Assembly (NCBI RefSeq): GCF_000152265.2
Contig: NC_021592.1
Coordinates: 124,001 to 188,000, forward strand
DNA length: 64,000 bases
From: Ferroplasma acidarmanus Fer1
Lineage (GTDB): Archaea; Thermoplasmatota; Thermoplasmata; Thermoplasmatales; Thermoplasmataceae
Reading direction: 5' to 3'
The position numbers were made by a program, and so were the translations under genes. Shown one piece after another: positions 9,132 to 18,934 of this stretch. The number at the start of each line of letters is the position of its first letter. Positions within the stretch are counted from its first letter, which is position 1. The notes under the pieces are model-generated. The model was not told the DNA's origin, did not search any database, and was given only the letters and a program-made list of their open reading frames with translations.

Positions 9132-10289
9132 TTATTTAAAACCCCTCTTTTCCCAGCCCTCTGAGAATAAATTAAAATCAGTATCGTTTTCGTCTGCAAT
9201 ATAATTATTAATTTTATCCTTTAGATTTACTCCTATTCCGGGTTTTTCAGGAAGTTCCACATATCCGTTTTTAACTTCAGGTACAGTATCAACTATATCG
9301 GTAATCCAGGCAGGGTATGCAAATTCATCGAACATTTCCTGGATTTTCAGGTTATTCATCAAGGCATCTATATTCAGGGTTGTAAATGTATTCAATGGCC
9401 CTTCAGCCTGATGTGGTGCCATTGAAATATTGTTAGCCTCTGCCATTGCTCCTATTTTCAGCAATTCTATAATGCCACCTGTATTTATTAGATCTGGCTG
9501 TGCTATGCTAACAGAGTTTAACTTAAATAATTGCGTAAAATCATAGGATGTGATCAACCGTTCGCCTGCAGCAATTGGAATTTTTAAAGACTTTGACAGC
9601 ATAGCCATGCCCTCTATATCCTCGGGTATAACAGGTTCTTCAAACCATCCAATATTAGGATATTTTTCAAGTTCCCTGCCTATTTTCATTGCTGTAGACC
9701 TGTTGAATCTTCCGTGGCCTTCAATCAGCATTTCAATTTTATCCCCAACAACACCGTGGACAATCTGTATTATTTCCATAGATTTTTTAAATTCGTCATA
9801 TTCCAGGAATCCGGAACCACTGCCAAATGGGTCAAACTTTAATGCCCTATAGCCTTTATTTATAACCTTCCTGGCTTCTTTACCCCAGTCTTCAATGTTA
9901 TTTATATTTGTATACCAGCCATTTGCATATACCTTTATTTTGTTTCTTACAGGCCCACCGAACAGATTATAAATTGTAGATCCAAAATGCTTGCCGATTA
10001 AGTCAAAACATGCAGATTCAACACCGCTGATCAATGACATATTTACTATGTCCCTATTCCTGTTAAAGGATGATGTAAACCATTCATTTACCAATTCCCT
10101 CACTTTAAATGGGTCTTTATTTACAATAAATTTTTTAATATCTTTAATATGGTTAACTACGGAAAATTGACCTGAATACACAGTTGCTTCTCCATAGCCA
10201 TTTTCCCCATTGTCAGTTATGATTTCTATAAAAACCCATTTTTTCCATGTGTTTTTTATTATATAAGATTTTAAATCAACAATTTTCAT
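9132..10289 (-). CDS. Gluconate/galactonate dehydratase (enolase superfamily)
   Basis: 385 residues from the chosen start. Mandelate racemase/muconate lactonising features are visible: GYGEATVY early, catalytic-lysine region ALKFDPFG, and three acidic metal ligands in IEGHGRF, FEEPVIPE and AAGERL, then APHQAEGP. In Sulfolobus and Picrophilus such enzymes convert gluconate (and often galactonate) to 2-keto-3-deoxygluconate, the step after glucose dehydrogenase. The frame extends 19 codons further upstream to 10346, but the TATA-like element at 10311-10320 lies 26 bp before the ATG at 10289 and within that extension, and family members start with this methionine, so 10289 is preferred. First gene of the pair with glucose dehydrogenase. 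Confidence 0.9.
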   Translation of the reverse strand: MKIVDLKSYIIKNTWKKWVFIEIITDNGENGYGEATVYSGQFSVVNHIKDIKKFIVNKDPFKVRELVNEWFTSSFNRNRDIVNMSLISGVESACFDLIGKHFGSTIYNLFGGPVRNKIKVYANGWYTNINNIEDWGKEARKVINKGYRALKFDPFGSGSGFLEYDEFKKSMEIIQIVHGVVGDKIEMLIEGHGRFNRSTAMKIGRELEKYPNIGWFEEPVIPEDIEGMAMLSKSLKIPIAAGERLITSYDFTQLFKLNSVSIAQPDLINTGGIIELLKIGAMAEANNISMAPHQAEGPLNTFTTLNIDALMNNLKIQEMFDEFAYPAWITDIVDTVPEVKNGYVELPEKPGIGVNLKDKINNYIADENDTDFNLFSEGWEKRGFK

Positions 10290-10310
10290 ATTTTTATAGT
10301 AATAGTTAGC

Positions 10311-10320
10311 ATAAATATTT
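10311..10320 (-). promoter_or_regulatory. TATA box of dehydratase-dehydrogenase operon
   Basis: Minus-strand AAATATTTAT centred 26 bp before the ATG at 10289, consistent with a leaderless archaeal transcript and with the shorter start of the dehydratase. Confidence 0.5.
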
Positions 10321-10469
10321 TGTGATTGAATCGAAAATTGGTTCATTACTGTAATGCGTAATTGTTCTTATTTCCTGCTGGTGTTTTCTTAATATTCCAT
10401 CCTTCGGCATTCCTGATATTTTACCACCTTTGTTACTATTGAATTGTGATCTATCCAATTAATAACCGG

Positions 10470-10485
10470 TATAATAATAAATAAT
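10470..10485 (+). promoter_or_regulatory. TATA box of LigB-family gene
   Basis: TATAATAATAAATAAT centred about 27 bp before the ATG at 10504, divergent from the dehydratase promoter 150 bp away. Confidence 0.5.
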
Positions 10486-10503
10486 AGCATTAGATTATAC
10501 AAT

Positions 10504-11277
10504 ATGGTTCTCAATAATATTTATATGATTCCACACGGAGATGAACTTATAGATATACCGGACGAAGATAGCAGGAAATTAAACAATGCCTTGAAAGAAC
10601 TTGCCGAAAATGACAGCTCAGATGTGCTGGTCATCCTCTCGCCCCACGGAGTAAATCTTTCAAAAAATATCGCTGTTGTGAATACAGAATACTTTAAGGC
10701 TGATACACAATTAAAGAATACATATCTTGATTTTAAAGCGCAGAATGAGAGAAAACTTACTGAAGATATCATAAAATCTACCCGGGACACAACAGAAGAG
10801 TTAAGATTTATAACATACTCAGGGGATATTTCGGTATTTCCCCTTGATTTTGGTTCAAGCATACCACTTTCTTTCTTCAAGCAGAGAAATATAGTACTTA
10901 TCGGGCAGTCAAGGATTAATAACAGGGATAAATTAATAAACTTTGGAAAATCACTTTACAATAGTGTTCAGGCATACAATAAGAAAGTAAGCATAATCAT
11001 AAGTGCAGATCAGGCCCACACACACTCGGATAAGGGGCCATATGGATACTCGCAGAATGCGGAAAAGTATGAACATACCGTAAAACATTGCTTCGAAACA
11101 GGATCTTTTGAGGAGTTATATAAAATTGAACAGGAAATTATAGATACAGGAAAACCTGACAGTTTCTGGAATCTTATGGTAATGTATGGAATATTGCAGG
11201 CATCCGGAAGGAAAATGCGACTTGATTACCATTATGTTGAAATTTATTTTGGCATGATGCTTGCCCATTCTACTTAG
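10504..11277 (+). CDS. LigB-family (class III extradiol dioxygenase B-type) protein
   Basis: 257 residues with the LigB fold pattern: MIPHGDE (His11) at the N-terminus, SPHGV (His48), the conserved stretch SADQAHTHSDKGPYGY near residue 170, and a C-terminal FGMMLAH. The two early histidines are candidate iron ligands. Class III extradiol dioxygenases open catechol-type rings; this superfamily also includes the non-enzymatic MEMO branch, so function is not settled. No aromatic-degradation partner lies adjacent; the tyrosine operon of this window is 43 kb away and has its own ring-opening enzyme. Transcribed alone from a leaderless promoter, divergent from the dehydratase operon. Confidence 0.75.
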   Translation: MVLNNIYMIPHGDELIDIPDEDSRKLNNALKELAENDSSDVLVILSPHGVNLSKNIAVVNTEYFKADTQLKNTYLDFKAQNERKLTEDIIKSTRDTTEELRFITYSGDISVFPLDFGSSIPLSFFKQRNIVLIGQSRINNRDKLINFGKSLYNSVQAYNKKVSIIISADQAHTHSDKGPYGYSQNAEKYEHTVKHCFETGSFEELYKIEQEIIDTGKPDSFWNLMVMYGILQASGRKMRLDYHYVEIYFGMMLAHST

Positions 11278-11423
11278 AATTTTTGCAACATGGCATATGC
11301 CATGGAAGTATTATATATATTCATAATTAAATATGAATTTACTTTTCGCTATTCAATATACTAAAAATGATATTTATTTAAAGGTAGGTGGAAATATGCT
11401 AGCCTGGATCAACATAAATAATT

Positions 11424-11993
11424 TCAGTCTTCCTCATACTTTGCAACTATCCACCCTCCAAATCCTAAAGCCCATAAAATATCCGGATATACTATGAGCC
11501 GCTCCATTCCACCTACCCCTAATCCAAGGTAAATCCCCATAGCATAAAGAACCAGTGCTATCAAAGCTACTGTTCCCAGAATAGCCCAGAAAACGGATAT
11601 AATGTTCTTTAATCTCCATAATATAAAGTATGTTGCAATTGAAGCCATAAAAAATACCAGGAGAGAGGAATAAAGATGTATAGCCCCGGTAGTTTCTGGA
11701 AATATTCCCACGCCCATAGCTCCGATGCCTGCCAGAATAAGAACAATACGTAAGGGTTTTGAGAACTTTAACAGAAAGACTGCAGAAATTATTATTGCAA
11801 TTCCCAGTAGAACAATAGATGTATTGAATATATATGCCGTGCTTCCAACTCCGAGGTCGCTGATATAATTATTAGCAACGCTGTAGTGAGGATATAAAGC
11901 CTCTGCAATTAGCACCAGCAGAAAAAACTGGGCAGCGCCTGCAAATAACACAAGCCCGGATATTTTCATAGCTGTTTTATCTGAAATTTTCAT
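11424..11993 (-). CDS. DUF998 family membrane protein
   Basis: 189 residues with about six membrane segments. The phrase ALYPHYSVANNYISDLGVG after the first segment is the family hallmark, and GVGIFPE in the middle also recurs. DUF998 proteins are plasma-membrane proteins of unknown function found in many archaea and bacteria. It stands alone between convergent neighbours; nothing in context suggests a substrate. Confidence 0.8.
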   Translation of the reverse strand: MKISDKTAMKISGLVLFAGAAQFFLLVLIAEALYPHYSVANNYISDLGVGSTAYIFNTSIVLLGIAIIISAVFLLKFSKPLRIVLILAGIGAMGVGIFPETTGAIHLYSSLLVFFMASIATYFILWRLKNIISVFWAILGTVALIALVLYAMGIYLGLGVGGMERLIVYPDILWALGFGGWIVAKYEED

Positions 11994-12244
11994 TTATATT
12001 TAACAATAGTAAGTATAAAAATTTACCTATTGTCTATAAAAACGCCTGTTATTCAAATGTGACTGAGATAAGAAGAGAAAATACATGCCCCAAATCCCTA
12101 ATATTATGCATTTATACAAAGTCGGCGTACTTCATGTTTTACAATTAAATTCAGTGGTAACAGGCGGTTATATTTACATATAATGATGTTGTAGAAACCC
12201 TGGCATGACCTAAATTTTATTAACGATTTGTAAATTAATAATAT

Positions 12245-13426
12245 ATGCGCGTGTTTTCCAATAATAAAAATAATAACATAATCCTGTATATCACAATAGT
12301 AGTTGTGATTACCTTTTCCACCAGGATAAACAATAATTTAATACTTACTACAATACCATTAATTTCCAAATATTACCTGAATTTCAACAGCTTAGAAATT
12401 GGAATACTGGGCGCACTGGCAGTAGGAAGCGCGGGCATAATGAGTGCTCTTATAAATTCGAAATTGTGCAGTGAAAACAGAAGGAAATTATTTATTGCAT
12501 CAATTATAATTTATTTAATATTTTTGCCTTTATTTTATTTTTCAAATCGCTACAGTATATGGGTTTTTGTTATAATATCTGGATTCTTTTTCGGAACTGT
12601 TATGCCCAATATAATAAGCTCTACCGGAACAATAAAGGATAAAAAAACAAGGGAAAGAACGGTGGCATTATACACACTGTCTTTAAGTACAAGCTTAATA
12701 GCAGGGCCTTTATTAGAATCATACCTGTTGTTGTATTTTAATTTATACCAGCTGTTCTTATTTTTTATACCTTTCGGTATTCTAGCAGTTGCGTTATCGT
12801 TTAAAATCAAATTTCCAGAAGAAAATAGAAATGAAAGAAAAAATAAAATAAATGTTTTTAAAAATAAAGGATTTCAATTATCAATTTTCAATAATATTTC
12901 ATATGATACCCCGTTTGCATTAATCCTGACATTTGGTGGTATTTTTGCAAGGACAGAATTCAATGCTCCCTATTCATTTATCGAGATATTGCTCGCAGGT
13001 TTCTTTGCCTTATCATTTATTTCAAGACTTATTTTATCATATAAACATTTTAAAAAATTATATTTTACCACTATAATTTCAATTTCAATAACAATCATCG
13101 GATTAATAATGATATATTTTTCAAATAATTTAATTGTTTATTTTATTATCATATGTTTTCTCGGAATACCACATGGGCTAACATATCCCACATCACTTAC
13201 CGCATTATCAAGATCATTTGATGAAGATGAAATATCTATAGCCAATACATATTTTTATGCAATAATGATGTTAATTGCTGTTATTGTGCCATCAATTTCA
13301 GGATTAATGGTATATACAATAGGTTTAAGGGAAACTTTTCTATTTTTTGCTTTTCCGGTTATAATATTATTTTTTATTATAATATATGATTACAAAAAAA
13401 TTCCTGAAATCAATAGCCAATCGTGA
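12245..13426 (+). CDS. MFS transporter (paralogue of the 13.5-14.7 kb gene)
   Basis: 393 residues, about 12 membrane segments with a basic central loop (around residues 190-210). The N-terminal part reads RINNNLILTTIPLISKYY and the C-terminal half GIPHGLTYPTSL; the convergent neighbour has RTSTNMLMTVVPVFTKYV and GFPHGSIYPTAS at the same places, so the two are paralogues of one MFS subfamily. Substrate unknown. A TATA-like AAATTTTATTAA about 25-30 bp upstream supports this ATG. Confidence 0.82.
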   Translation: MRVFSNNKNNNIILYITIVVVITFSTRINNNLILTTIPLISKYYLNFNSLEIGILGALAVGSAGIMSALINSKLCSENRRKLFIASIIIYLIFLPLFYFSNRYSIWVFVIISGFFFGTVMPNIISSTGTIKDKKTRERTVALYTLSLSTSLIAGPLLESYLLLYFNLYQLFLFFIPFGILAVALSFKIKFPEENRNERKNKINVFKNKGFQLSIFNNISYDTPFALILTFGGIFARTEFNAPYSFIEILLAGFFALSFISRLILSYKHFKKLYFTTIISISITIIGLIMIYFSNNLIVYFIIICFLGIPHGLTYPTSLTALSRSFDEDEISIANTYFYAIMMLIAVIVPSISGLMVYTIGLRETFLFFAFPVIILFFIIIYDYKKIPEINSQS

Positions 13427-13527
13427 TGTTAAATCGTCGCCGTCTCCCCATTGATTAATAGTGCTTTTTTATGTAAAATTATTAAAATTTACAATATATT
13501 AATGGCCTGTCTGCAATTTAAAAATAG

Positions 13528-14745
13528 TTATTGCGTTACCGCTGTCTTTTTAATTGCTTTATTGTCCTTTATATTAAAGAATACAGATGTTAACAGCAAT
13601 AGCACCATTGGTACTGCTGTCAAATATATGGCCATTCTTATACTATATATTGTTGAAATTATTCCGAATACAAATGGTATTAGAAATATTATAACATCCA
13701 TTATCAATATAAAAACCGAATAAACAACATTAAGGTCTTCAAGCTCCACACTTGATGCGATATAATAGCTTGCTGTTGGGTATATTGAACCATGTGGAAA
13801 TCCAAGTATTAACAATGACCCTATGAACATTATTATGCCTGCATCAATTCCCAGTAGCAGATATCCTATAATAGTTGCGGCGAATGATGCATACATCAAG
13901 ATTTCATGATTTTTAACATTTTTAACCGATAACACAAGCCTTGTCAGGAACGAAACACTATAGAATAAAGCCAGAAGATAGAAGAAAATATCAGGATTTA
14001 TGCCATCATATTCCTTTCCCATAATTGATCCATATGTTATCAGTAAAATAAAAGGAAATGCATAGGCTATATTGCCGAACAGGGCAAACAATACTTTCCC
14101 CTGTTTTAATGAATGTGATGCCTTGCCCAGTATTTCCTTAAAGGTTAATCTATTTTTCCTCTTCATGTTCATCTTTATCCTTGTTGATAGGGAAAACATC
14201 AACACGGTGGAAATTAGCGATATGAATAAAAATATTAAAAACGCATACCTGACATTTATTGATGAGGTTATTAATCCTTCCATAACAACCCCGAATATTA
14301 AGCTCAATGACAGTGATGCAGTATACGCTGCTATGTACCTGTCCCGTTTACCCGGCGGGGCAATAACGTTTGTCACTGTCATTAACAGAGGCTGTACAAC
14401 TCCCATGGACAACCCGGTTACTGTTGACAAAATCAATACCTCATATACATTATTGGATAAGAGGTAAAAGAATATCCCCCCTGTCATTATCAAAAGTAAT
14501 AATGCTATAGTCCTGGGTGTTTTTTCTATATTTATTCTCCCGTTGATCAGGACATTGGCAACCATTGCCCCTATGCCGTATAAGGTTGCAGTTAAGCCCA
14601 CAAAGAATACATCTGCATTTATAACATATTTAGTAAATACAGGAACGACTGTCATAAGCATATTGGTTGAGGTCCTCATGGTAAATGCGACAGATAGTAG
14701 CATTATCAGGTTTATTAAAAGTAGTTTATTGTTAGTATTATTCAT
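13528..14745 (-). CDS. MFS transporter (paralogue of the 12.2-13.4 kb gene)
   Basis: 405 residues, about 12 membrane segments, ending in a polar tail (KDNKAIKKTAVTQ). It shares the PHG-x-x-YPT motif in the eighth to tenth segments and the N-terminal T-x-R-x-x-N pattern with the gene it converges on, 101 bp away. The two probably arose by duplication with inversion. The carried molecule is unknown; a sugar, organic acid or drug are all possible. Confidence 0.82.
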   Translation of the reverse strand: MNNTNNKLLLINLIMLLSVAFTMRTSTNMLMTVVPVFTKYVINADVFFVGLTATLYGIGAMVANVLINGRINIEKTPRTIALLLLIMTGGIFFYLLSNNVYEVLILSTVTGLSMGVVQPLLMTVTNVIAPPGKRDRYIAAYTASLSLSLIFGVVMEGLITSSINVRYAFLIFLFISLISTVLMFSLSTRIKMNMKRKNRLTFKEILGKASHSLKQGKVLFALFGNIAYAFPFILLITYGSIMGKEYDGINPDIFFYLLALFYSVSFLTRLVLSVKNVKNHEILMYASFAATIIGYLLLGIDAGIIMFIGSLLILGFPHGSIYPTASYYIASSVELEDLNVVYSVFILIMDVIIFLIPFVFGIISTIYSIRMAIYLTAVPMVLLLLTSVFFNIKDNKAIKKTAVTQ

Positions 14746-14957
14746 TAATAAAGTAATTACATATTAATATTTAATTTTTTAAAAATACAGTAAATACGTC
14801 CACATCAATTTTAATAATACATAGCCATGGCACTTAACCTGTCACAGGAAATACAATAGTGGAAACAAATTACATCCAGTAATTATTTTTGTATAAAAGT
14901 TATTACTCTTTGATAATAATAAAATACTTATAGATAGATAGTATCATTCATGTATAT

Positions 14958-17042
14958 ATGGACAATACTATATCAAAATTTATTGAATTGCCCGTGCAAA
15001 AAAGAGTTGATTTCTGGTCTCATCAGAAAATAGGGCATATTAGAAAATTATCAGGCACTGGAATGGCTTCAGAAATATTTGTTGAAAATAATGAGAGTCT
15101 GAGAATACTTGATAACATTATTTTTAGAGGAAATAAATCCCATGCTATTCCGAACATGGACATACAAACAGATACTATGCTTGCCGGCATGAAACTATCC
15201 GTTCCGGTATACCTCGGAGATATGTCATACGGTGCGTTAAGCGGAAATCCGAATATTGCAATTGCAAAGACGGCTGAAATCACGGAAACCATGGCAGGTA
15301 CTGGAGAGGGTGGATTGTACGGATCTGTTTCCGGGTCAAAAAGGATATTTGTCCAGTGGGCATCCGCACGTTTTGGTGTTAGCGCAAGTTCCCTTAACCA
15401 GGGTGCAGCCATAGTAATAAAAATAGGGCAGGGGGCGAAACCCGGAATAGGAGGGCACCTTCCTGGAAGCAAGGTAACGCATAATATATCGCTGGCAAGA
15501 AAAATACCTGAGAATATGGATGCAATATCACCGGCACCACACCATGATATATATTCAATAGAAGACCTGACACAGAGAATAGAAGCATTAAAAATATTAT
15601 CTGATAAGCCTGTATTTGTAAAGGTTGCAGCAACCAATTACATACCGTATATAGTTACGGGAATTGCAAGATCAGGTGCTGCAGGAGTTATAATCGATGG
15701 ACATGGGGCAGGAACAGGAGCAGCCCCTGTTGCAGTCAGGGACAATATGGGCATACCTGTGGAACTTGCAGTAGCTTCCGCTGATTCTATATTGAAAAAG
15801 GAAAACCTCAGAAAAAATTTTACCATTATAGCAGCAGGAAGAGTGTCAAATTCCACAGATGCCATGAAACTTTACGCGCTGGGTGCGGACGTTGTTAGCC
15901 TTGGCACATCTATTCTCATAGCAATGGGATGCATAATGGTAAAGAAATGCAATTTAGGCTATTGCCCGGTTGCATTGACTAATAGGACAGATAGCAGCAA
16001 ATCCCTGGATATTGATTTTGCAGTAAACCGTGTTGTGAACTTCATAAATGGGTTCAGAAGTGAAATGGCTGAAATGATGGGAAAACTGGGGATAAACAGC
16101 ATGAAAGAACTTACCGGCAATAGGGATTTGCTGGAAGCCAGAAATCTTTCCGGAGAAACCATGGAATTGCTTGGAATACGGTACGGAAATCCTGTAGACC
16201 TGGATCCTATACAGGGAAATTTTGAATATGACATAAAATATCTAAATAGCCTCATAAATAAGGGGGAACCTGTAATGAGCAGCATGGGAAGCAACGCGCC
16301 TCCAGAGGTTGATAAACCTGCCAGAATAATAGACTGGCTAAGGCTTGATGGAGCACAGGTTACAAGGCCCTCCATAGATCCTTACAGAGAAAACATAAAC
16401 CTGGATTTTTATTTATCAGGAGGAGATCTGGTTATTTCAATGCCTGTAATAATAAATGTCAATGGTTCGGATAAAAATGTAATGGAGGCACTGGAATGGG
16501 CTTCATTGTTTATAGGTTCGGTTACAATAGATTATAATCCTGAGATGGACAATCCCGAAATAAATTTTCATGGGACACATTCTGGAAAACACCGGTATTC
16601 ATTTATAGCCTCGGGAGAAACCCTTGATCGCAATGCGGGTGGCTTTATTCTGGAGGAGGACAGGTATACAGAGCTTAAAATCACAGAAATTAATGATATA
16701 CTGGGAAAAGAAGGAATACGAGAAAACTATGATTTAATCCTTGAAATCTCTAGATTCAGGAATTCTGGTGACATTATCAAGTACCTCGCCCTCGGGTGTG
16801 ATTCTGTTATATTATCTTCAAAGATATTCGAAAGTGGGCTTGAAAATAATTATTCCAATCTAAAGGAAAAGGCATTGAATTTTTTAATGGGCATAAGGAA
16901 AGAACTTGCACTGTTATCCGGGGCCATGGGGATATCAAATCTTCAATATTCAATTGTCGGTAATAAAGAGCTATTAAGGTCTGTGAACCTTGATAGCAGT
17001 ATAGGCAAAGCCATAAATGTACAGGAGGGTGGAAGCAGATGA
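14958..17042 (+). CDS. Glutamate synthase FMN-binding (GltB2-type) subunit with degenerate second barrel
   Basis: 694 residues. Residues 70-410 are the FMN/2-oxoglutarate TIM barrel of glutamate synthase: GDMSYGALSGN, GEGG, IGQGAKPGIGGHLPG, SPAPHHDIYSIEDL, IDGHGAGTGAAP, GRVSNSTDAMKLYALGAD, and a 3Fe-4S motif Cx5Cx4C (Cys325, 331, 336). It would make glutamate from 2-oxoglutarate and ammonia delivered by the amidotransferase subunit encoded next. Residues about 420-690 look like a worn second copy: ALGCDSVILSS, GIRKELALLSGAMGIS and GNKELLRSVNL mirror residues 308-397, but the cluster cysteines and flavin glycine loops are absent. Known archaeal single-barrel subunits are shorter. The gene overlaps the next by 4 bp (ATGA), implying translational coupling. 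Confidence 0.9.
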   Translation: MDNTISKFIELPVQKRVDFWSHQKIGHIRKLSGTGMASEIFVENNESLRILDNIIFRGNKSHAIPNMDIQTDTMLAGMKLSVPVYLGDMSYGALSGNPNIAIAKTAEITETMAGTGEGGLYGSVSGSKRIFVQWASARFGVSASSLNQGAAIVIKIGQGAKPGIGGHLPGSKVTHNISLARKIPENMDAISPAPHHDIYSIEDLTQRIEALKILSDKPVFVKVAATNYIPYIVTGIARSGAAGVIIDGHGAGTGAAPVAVRDNMGIPVELAVASADSILKKENLRKNFTIIAAGRVSNSTDAMKLYALGADVVSLGTSILIAMGCIMVKKCNLGYCPVALTNRTDSSKSLDIDFAVNRVVNFINGFRSEMAEMMGKLGINSMKELTGNRDLLEARNLSGETMELLGIRYGNPVDLDPIQGNFEYDIKYLNSLINKGEPVMSSMGSNAPPEVDKPARIIDWLRLDGAQVTRPSIDPYRENINLDFYLSGGDLVISMPVIINVNGSDKNVMEALEWASLFIGSVTIDYNPEMDNPEINFHGTHSGKHRYSFIASGETLDRNAGGFILEEDRYTELKITEINDILGKEGIRENYDLILEISRFRNSGDIIKYLALGCDSVILSSKIFESGLENNYSNLKEKALNFLMGIRKELALLSGAMGISNLQYSIVGNKELLRSVNLDSSIGKAINVQEGGSR

Positions 17043-18934
17043 ATTATATACCATCCAGCTGTGGCCTTTTTGGAATAATGAGGAAAAATGACAGGAAAAA
17101 AATACCTGGATCCATTCCGGTAAAATGCCTGAATTCAATCCGGTACCGTGGTAGCGACAAAGGTTCCGGCTATGCATCTTTCAATGTTAACCAAAACAAC
17201 CATTACAGTATAAACGTGTTTTATGAAGAAGATGAACATCAATTAAGGTCGTTGCTGGAGCAGAATGGCTTTGGCATAAATAAAATGGAAGTCCGGAATG
17301 GGAATAACATAAAAAGCTATTGCTATGATGTTTCTATTGGAGATATGAGTTCCATAGACAATGTTAATGATGTTTTATGGAAGGAAGGCACAGGCCGTAT
17401 TTACAGTTCAGGCACATCACTGGATATTTTTAAGGGCATAGGTTATCCGGACGATGTGGGAAAAGAGTATTCTATAGAATCAAAGGAAGCTGACATGTGG
17501 CTCGCACATACAAGGCAGCCAACAAACTCACCGGGATATCTGCCATACTGGTCACATCCATTTTCTTCATTTAACATAGCTATAGTACATAATGGTGATA
17601 TCAGTTCATTTGGCGCCAACAGGGAATTCCTGAAATCAAAAGGTGTTAATAGTTTCGTGGGAACTGATAGCGAAGTTATAGCTTATATTTTCAGGGAATT
17701 ATTGAAGCAATATGATTTAATTACCACAGTAAAAATCATGGCAGGTAAAATTGAAGACCCTGTTATGAAATATAAAAACAGAGGAGCTGTCCTTGATGGC
17801 CCATACACACTTGTTATAGGCTATGATGATGGCAATGACCTGTATATGATTTGTATTGCGGATCGTACAAAATTAAGGCCTGCAATACTTGGCGAGGATG
17901 ATGGCAATTTCTTTATAGCCAGTGAAGAAAGCCAGATCAGGCTTATTAGCCCAGGTGCAAGAATATGGACACTGGAGCCTGACTCTTATTTTATAGCATC
18001 CTTTAACCGTGGCATTATAAGTCCCGGGAGAGTGGGCATTGAGAATACGAATAAAATCAAGATCCCCGATTCTTTTCAGATTGATGCAGGGGCAATAGAA
18101 TATAACAGGCTTAACCAGGCTATATTAAAAGGAGATCAGGCGATAACAATAAATAATGTAGCCGGGCACAGGTATGTAGGAATAAATTTTCCTGATTCAG
18201 AGAAAGATATAACTATTTATGGAACACTGGGGAATTGCTTTATGAATCTCAACGAAAACAATATTTCTACAATTTATGGTAATGTTGCGGATGATTGCTG
18301 TGATTCTATGGGGGGAGGAATGGTAAAAATCTACGGGGATGCAGGAGATATCTTGTGCCAGGCATTAAATGGAGGGAAAGTTTATGTGCTCGGCAATGCT
18401 GGCAATAGGGCATGTATCCAGATGCGGGAATACGTGGACAAATCTACTGTAGTTGTAATTAACGGAAAATTTGATGATTATCTTGGTGAATATATGTCAG
18501 GTGGCACTTTGCTGGTTCTCTCCAACAGTGCCAGAAATTTCGGGAAGTATATAGGATCCGGAATGATAGGAGGGACTATATTTATAAGAGGAAAGGTTAA
18601 CAGCAGGAACATAGGCATTCAACCTCCTGAAACTGCTGTAAATGGAATGTTAAATGCACTCAGGAAATCAGAATTGATCACAGATAAAGAATATCATAAA
18701 TTAAAGGGAATGAGTTTTATAGACATGATTAAGTTTCTTCCATCCGATTCCAGAAAATTTGTAAGAAAATTTTATTCAGGGCACGAATTGCCTGAATACG
18801 AATACCGTTATTTGAATAGTCAGGAAAAAATAAAATTAAATAGTATTGTGAATGAATTTGATACTGAAATGGAAACACATAGTACAGAATTTTTGGGTGA
18901 TAAGTATACAATAATAATGCCAGGAAATTATTGA
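17039..18934 (+). CDS. Glutamate synthase amidotransferase plus GXGXG-domain subunit
   Basis: 631 residues. Residues 8-340 are a class II glutamine amidotransferase: SCGLFG puts the nucleophile cysteine at position 8, then RYRGSDKG, AHTRQPTN, NGDI and VGTDSEV. A seven-residue leader ahead of Cys8 would have to be removed, as known for glutamate synthase propeptides. Residues about 370-560 are the right-handed beta-helix GXGXG domain (repeats such as GGGMVKIYGDAGD, GGKVYVLGNAGN, GGTLLVLS, GGTIFIRG). It releases ammonia from glutamine and channels it to the FMN subunit encoded upstream with a 4-bp overlap. No GltD-type NADPH subunit is nearby, so ferredoxin or an unlinked partner would supply electrons. 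Confidence 0.9.
   Translation: MNYIPSSCGLFGIMRKNDRKKIPGSIPVKCLNSIRYRGSDKGSGYASFNVNQNNHYSINVFYEEDEHQLRSLLEQNGFGINKMEVRNGNNIKSYCYDVSIGDMSSIDNVNDVLWKEGTGRIYSSGTSLDIFKGIGYPDDVGKEYSIESKEADMWLAHTRQPTNSPGYLPYWSHPFSSFNIAIVHNGDISSFGANREFLKSKGVNSFVGTDSEVIAYIFRELLKQYDLITTVKIMAGKIEDPVMKYKNRGAVLDGPYTLVIGYDDGNDLYMICIADRTKLRPAILGEDDGNFFIASEESQIRLISPGARIWTLEPDSYFIASFNRGIISPGRVGIENTNKIKIPDSFQIDAGAIEYNRLNQAILKGDQAITINNVAGHRYVGINFPDSEKDITIYGTLGNCFMNLNENNISTIYGNVADDCCDSMGGGMVKIYGDAGDILCQALNGGKVYVLGNAGNRACIQMREYVDKSTVVVINGKFDDYLGEYMSGGTLLVLSNSARNFGKYIGSGMIGGTIFIRGKVNSRNIGIQPPETAVNGMLNALRKSELITDKEYHKLKGMSFIDMIKFLPSDSRKFVRKFYSGHELPEYEYRYLNSQEKIKLNSIVNEFDTEMETHSTEFLGDKYTIIMPGNY

Noticed and set aside
10290-10346. 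N-terminal extension of the sugar-acid dehydratase
   Set aside because: The promoter TATA box lies inside it and the residues do not resemble the family's start.
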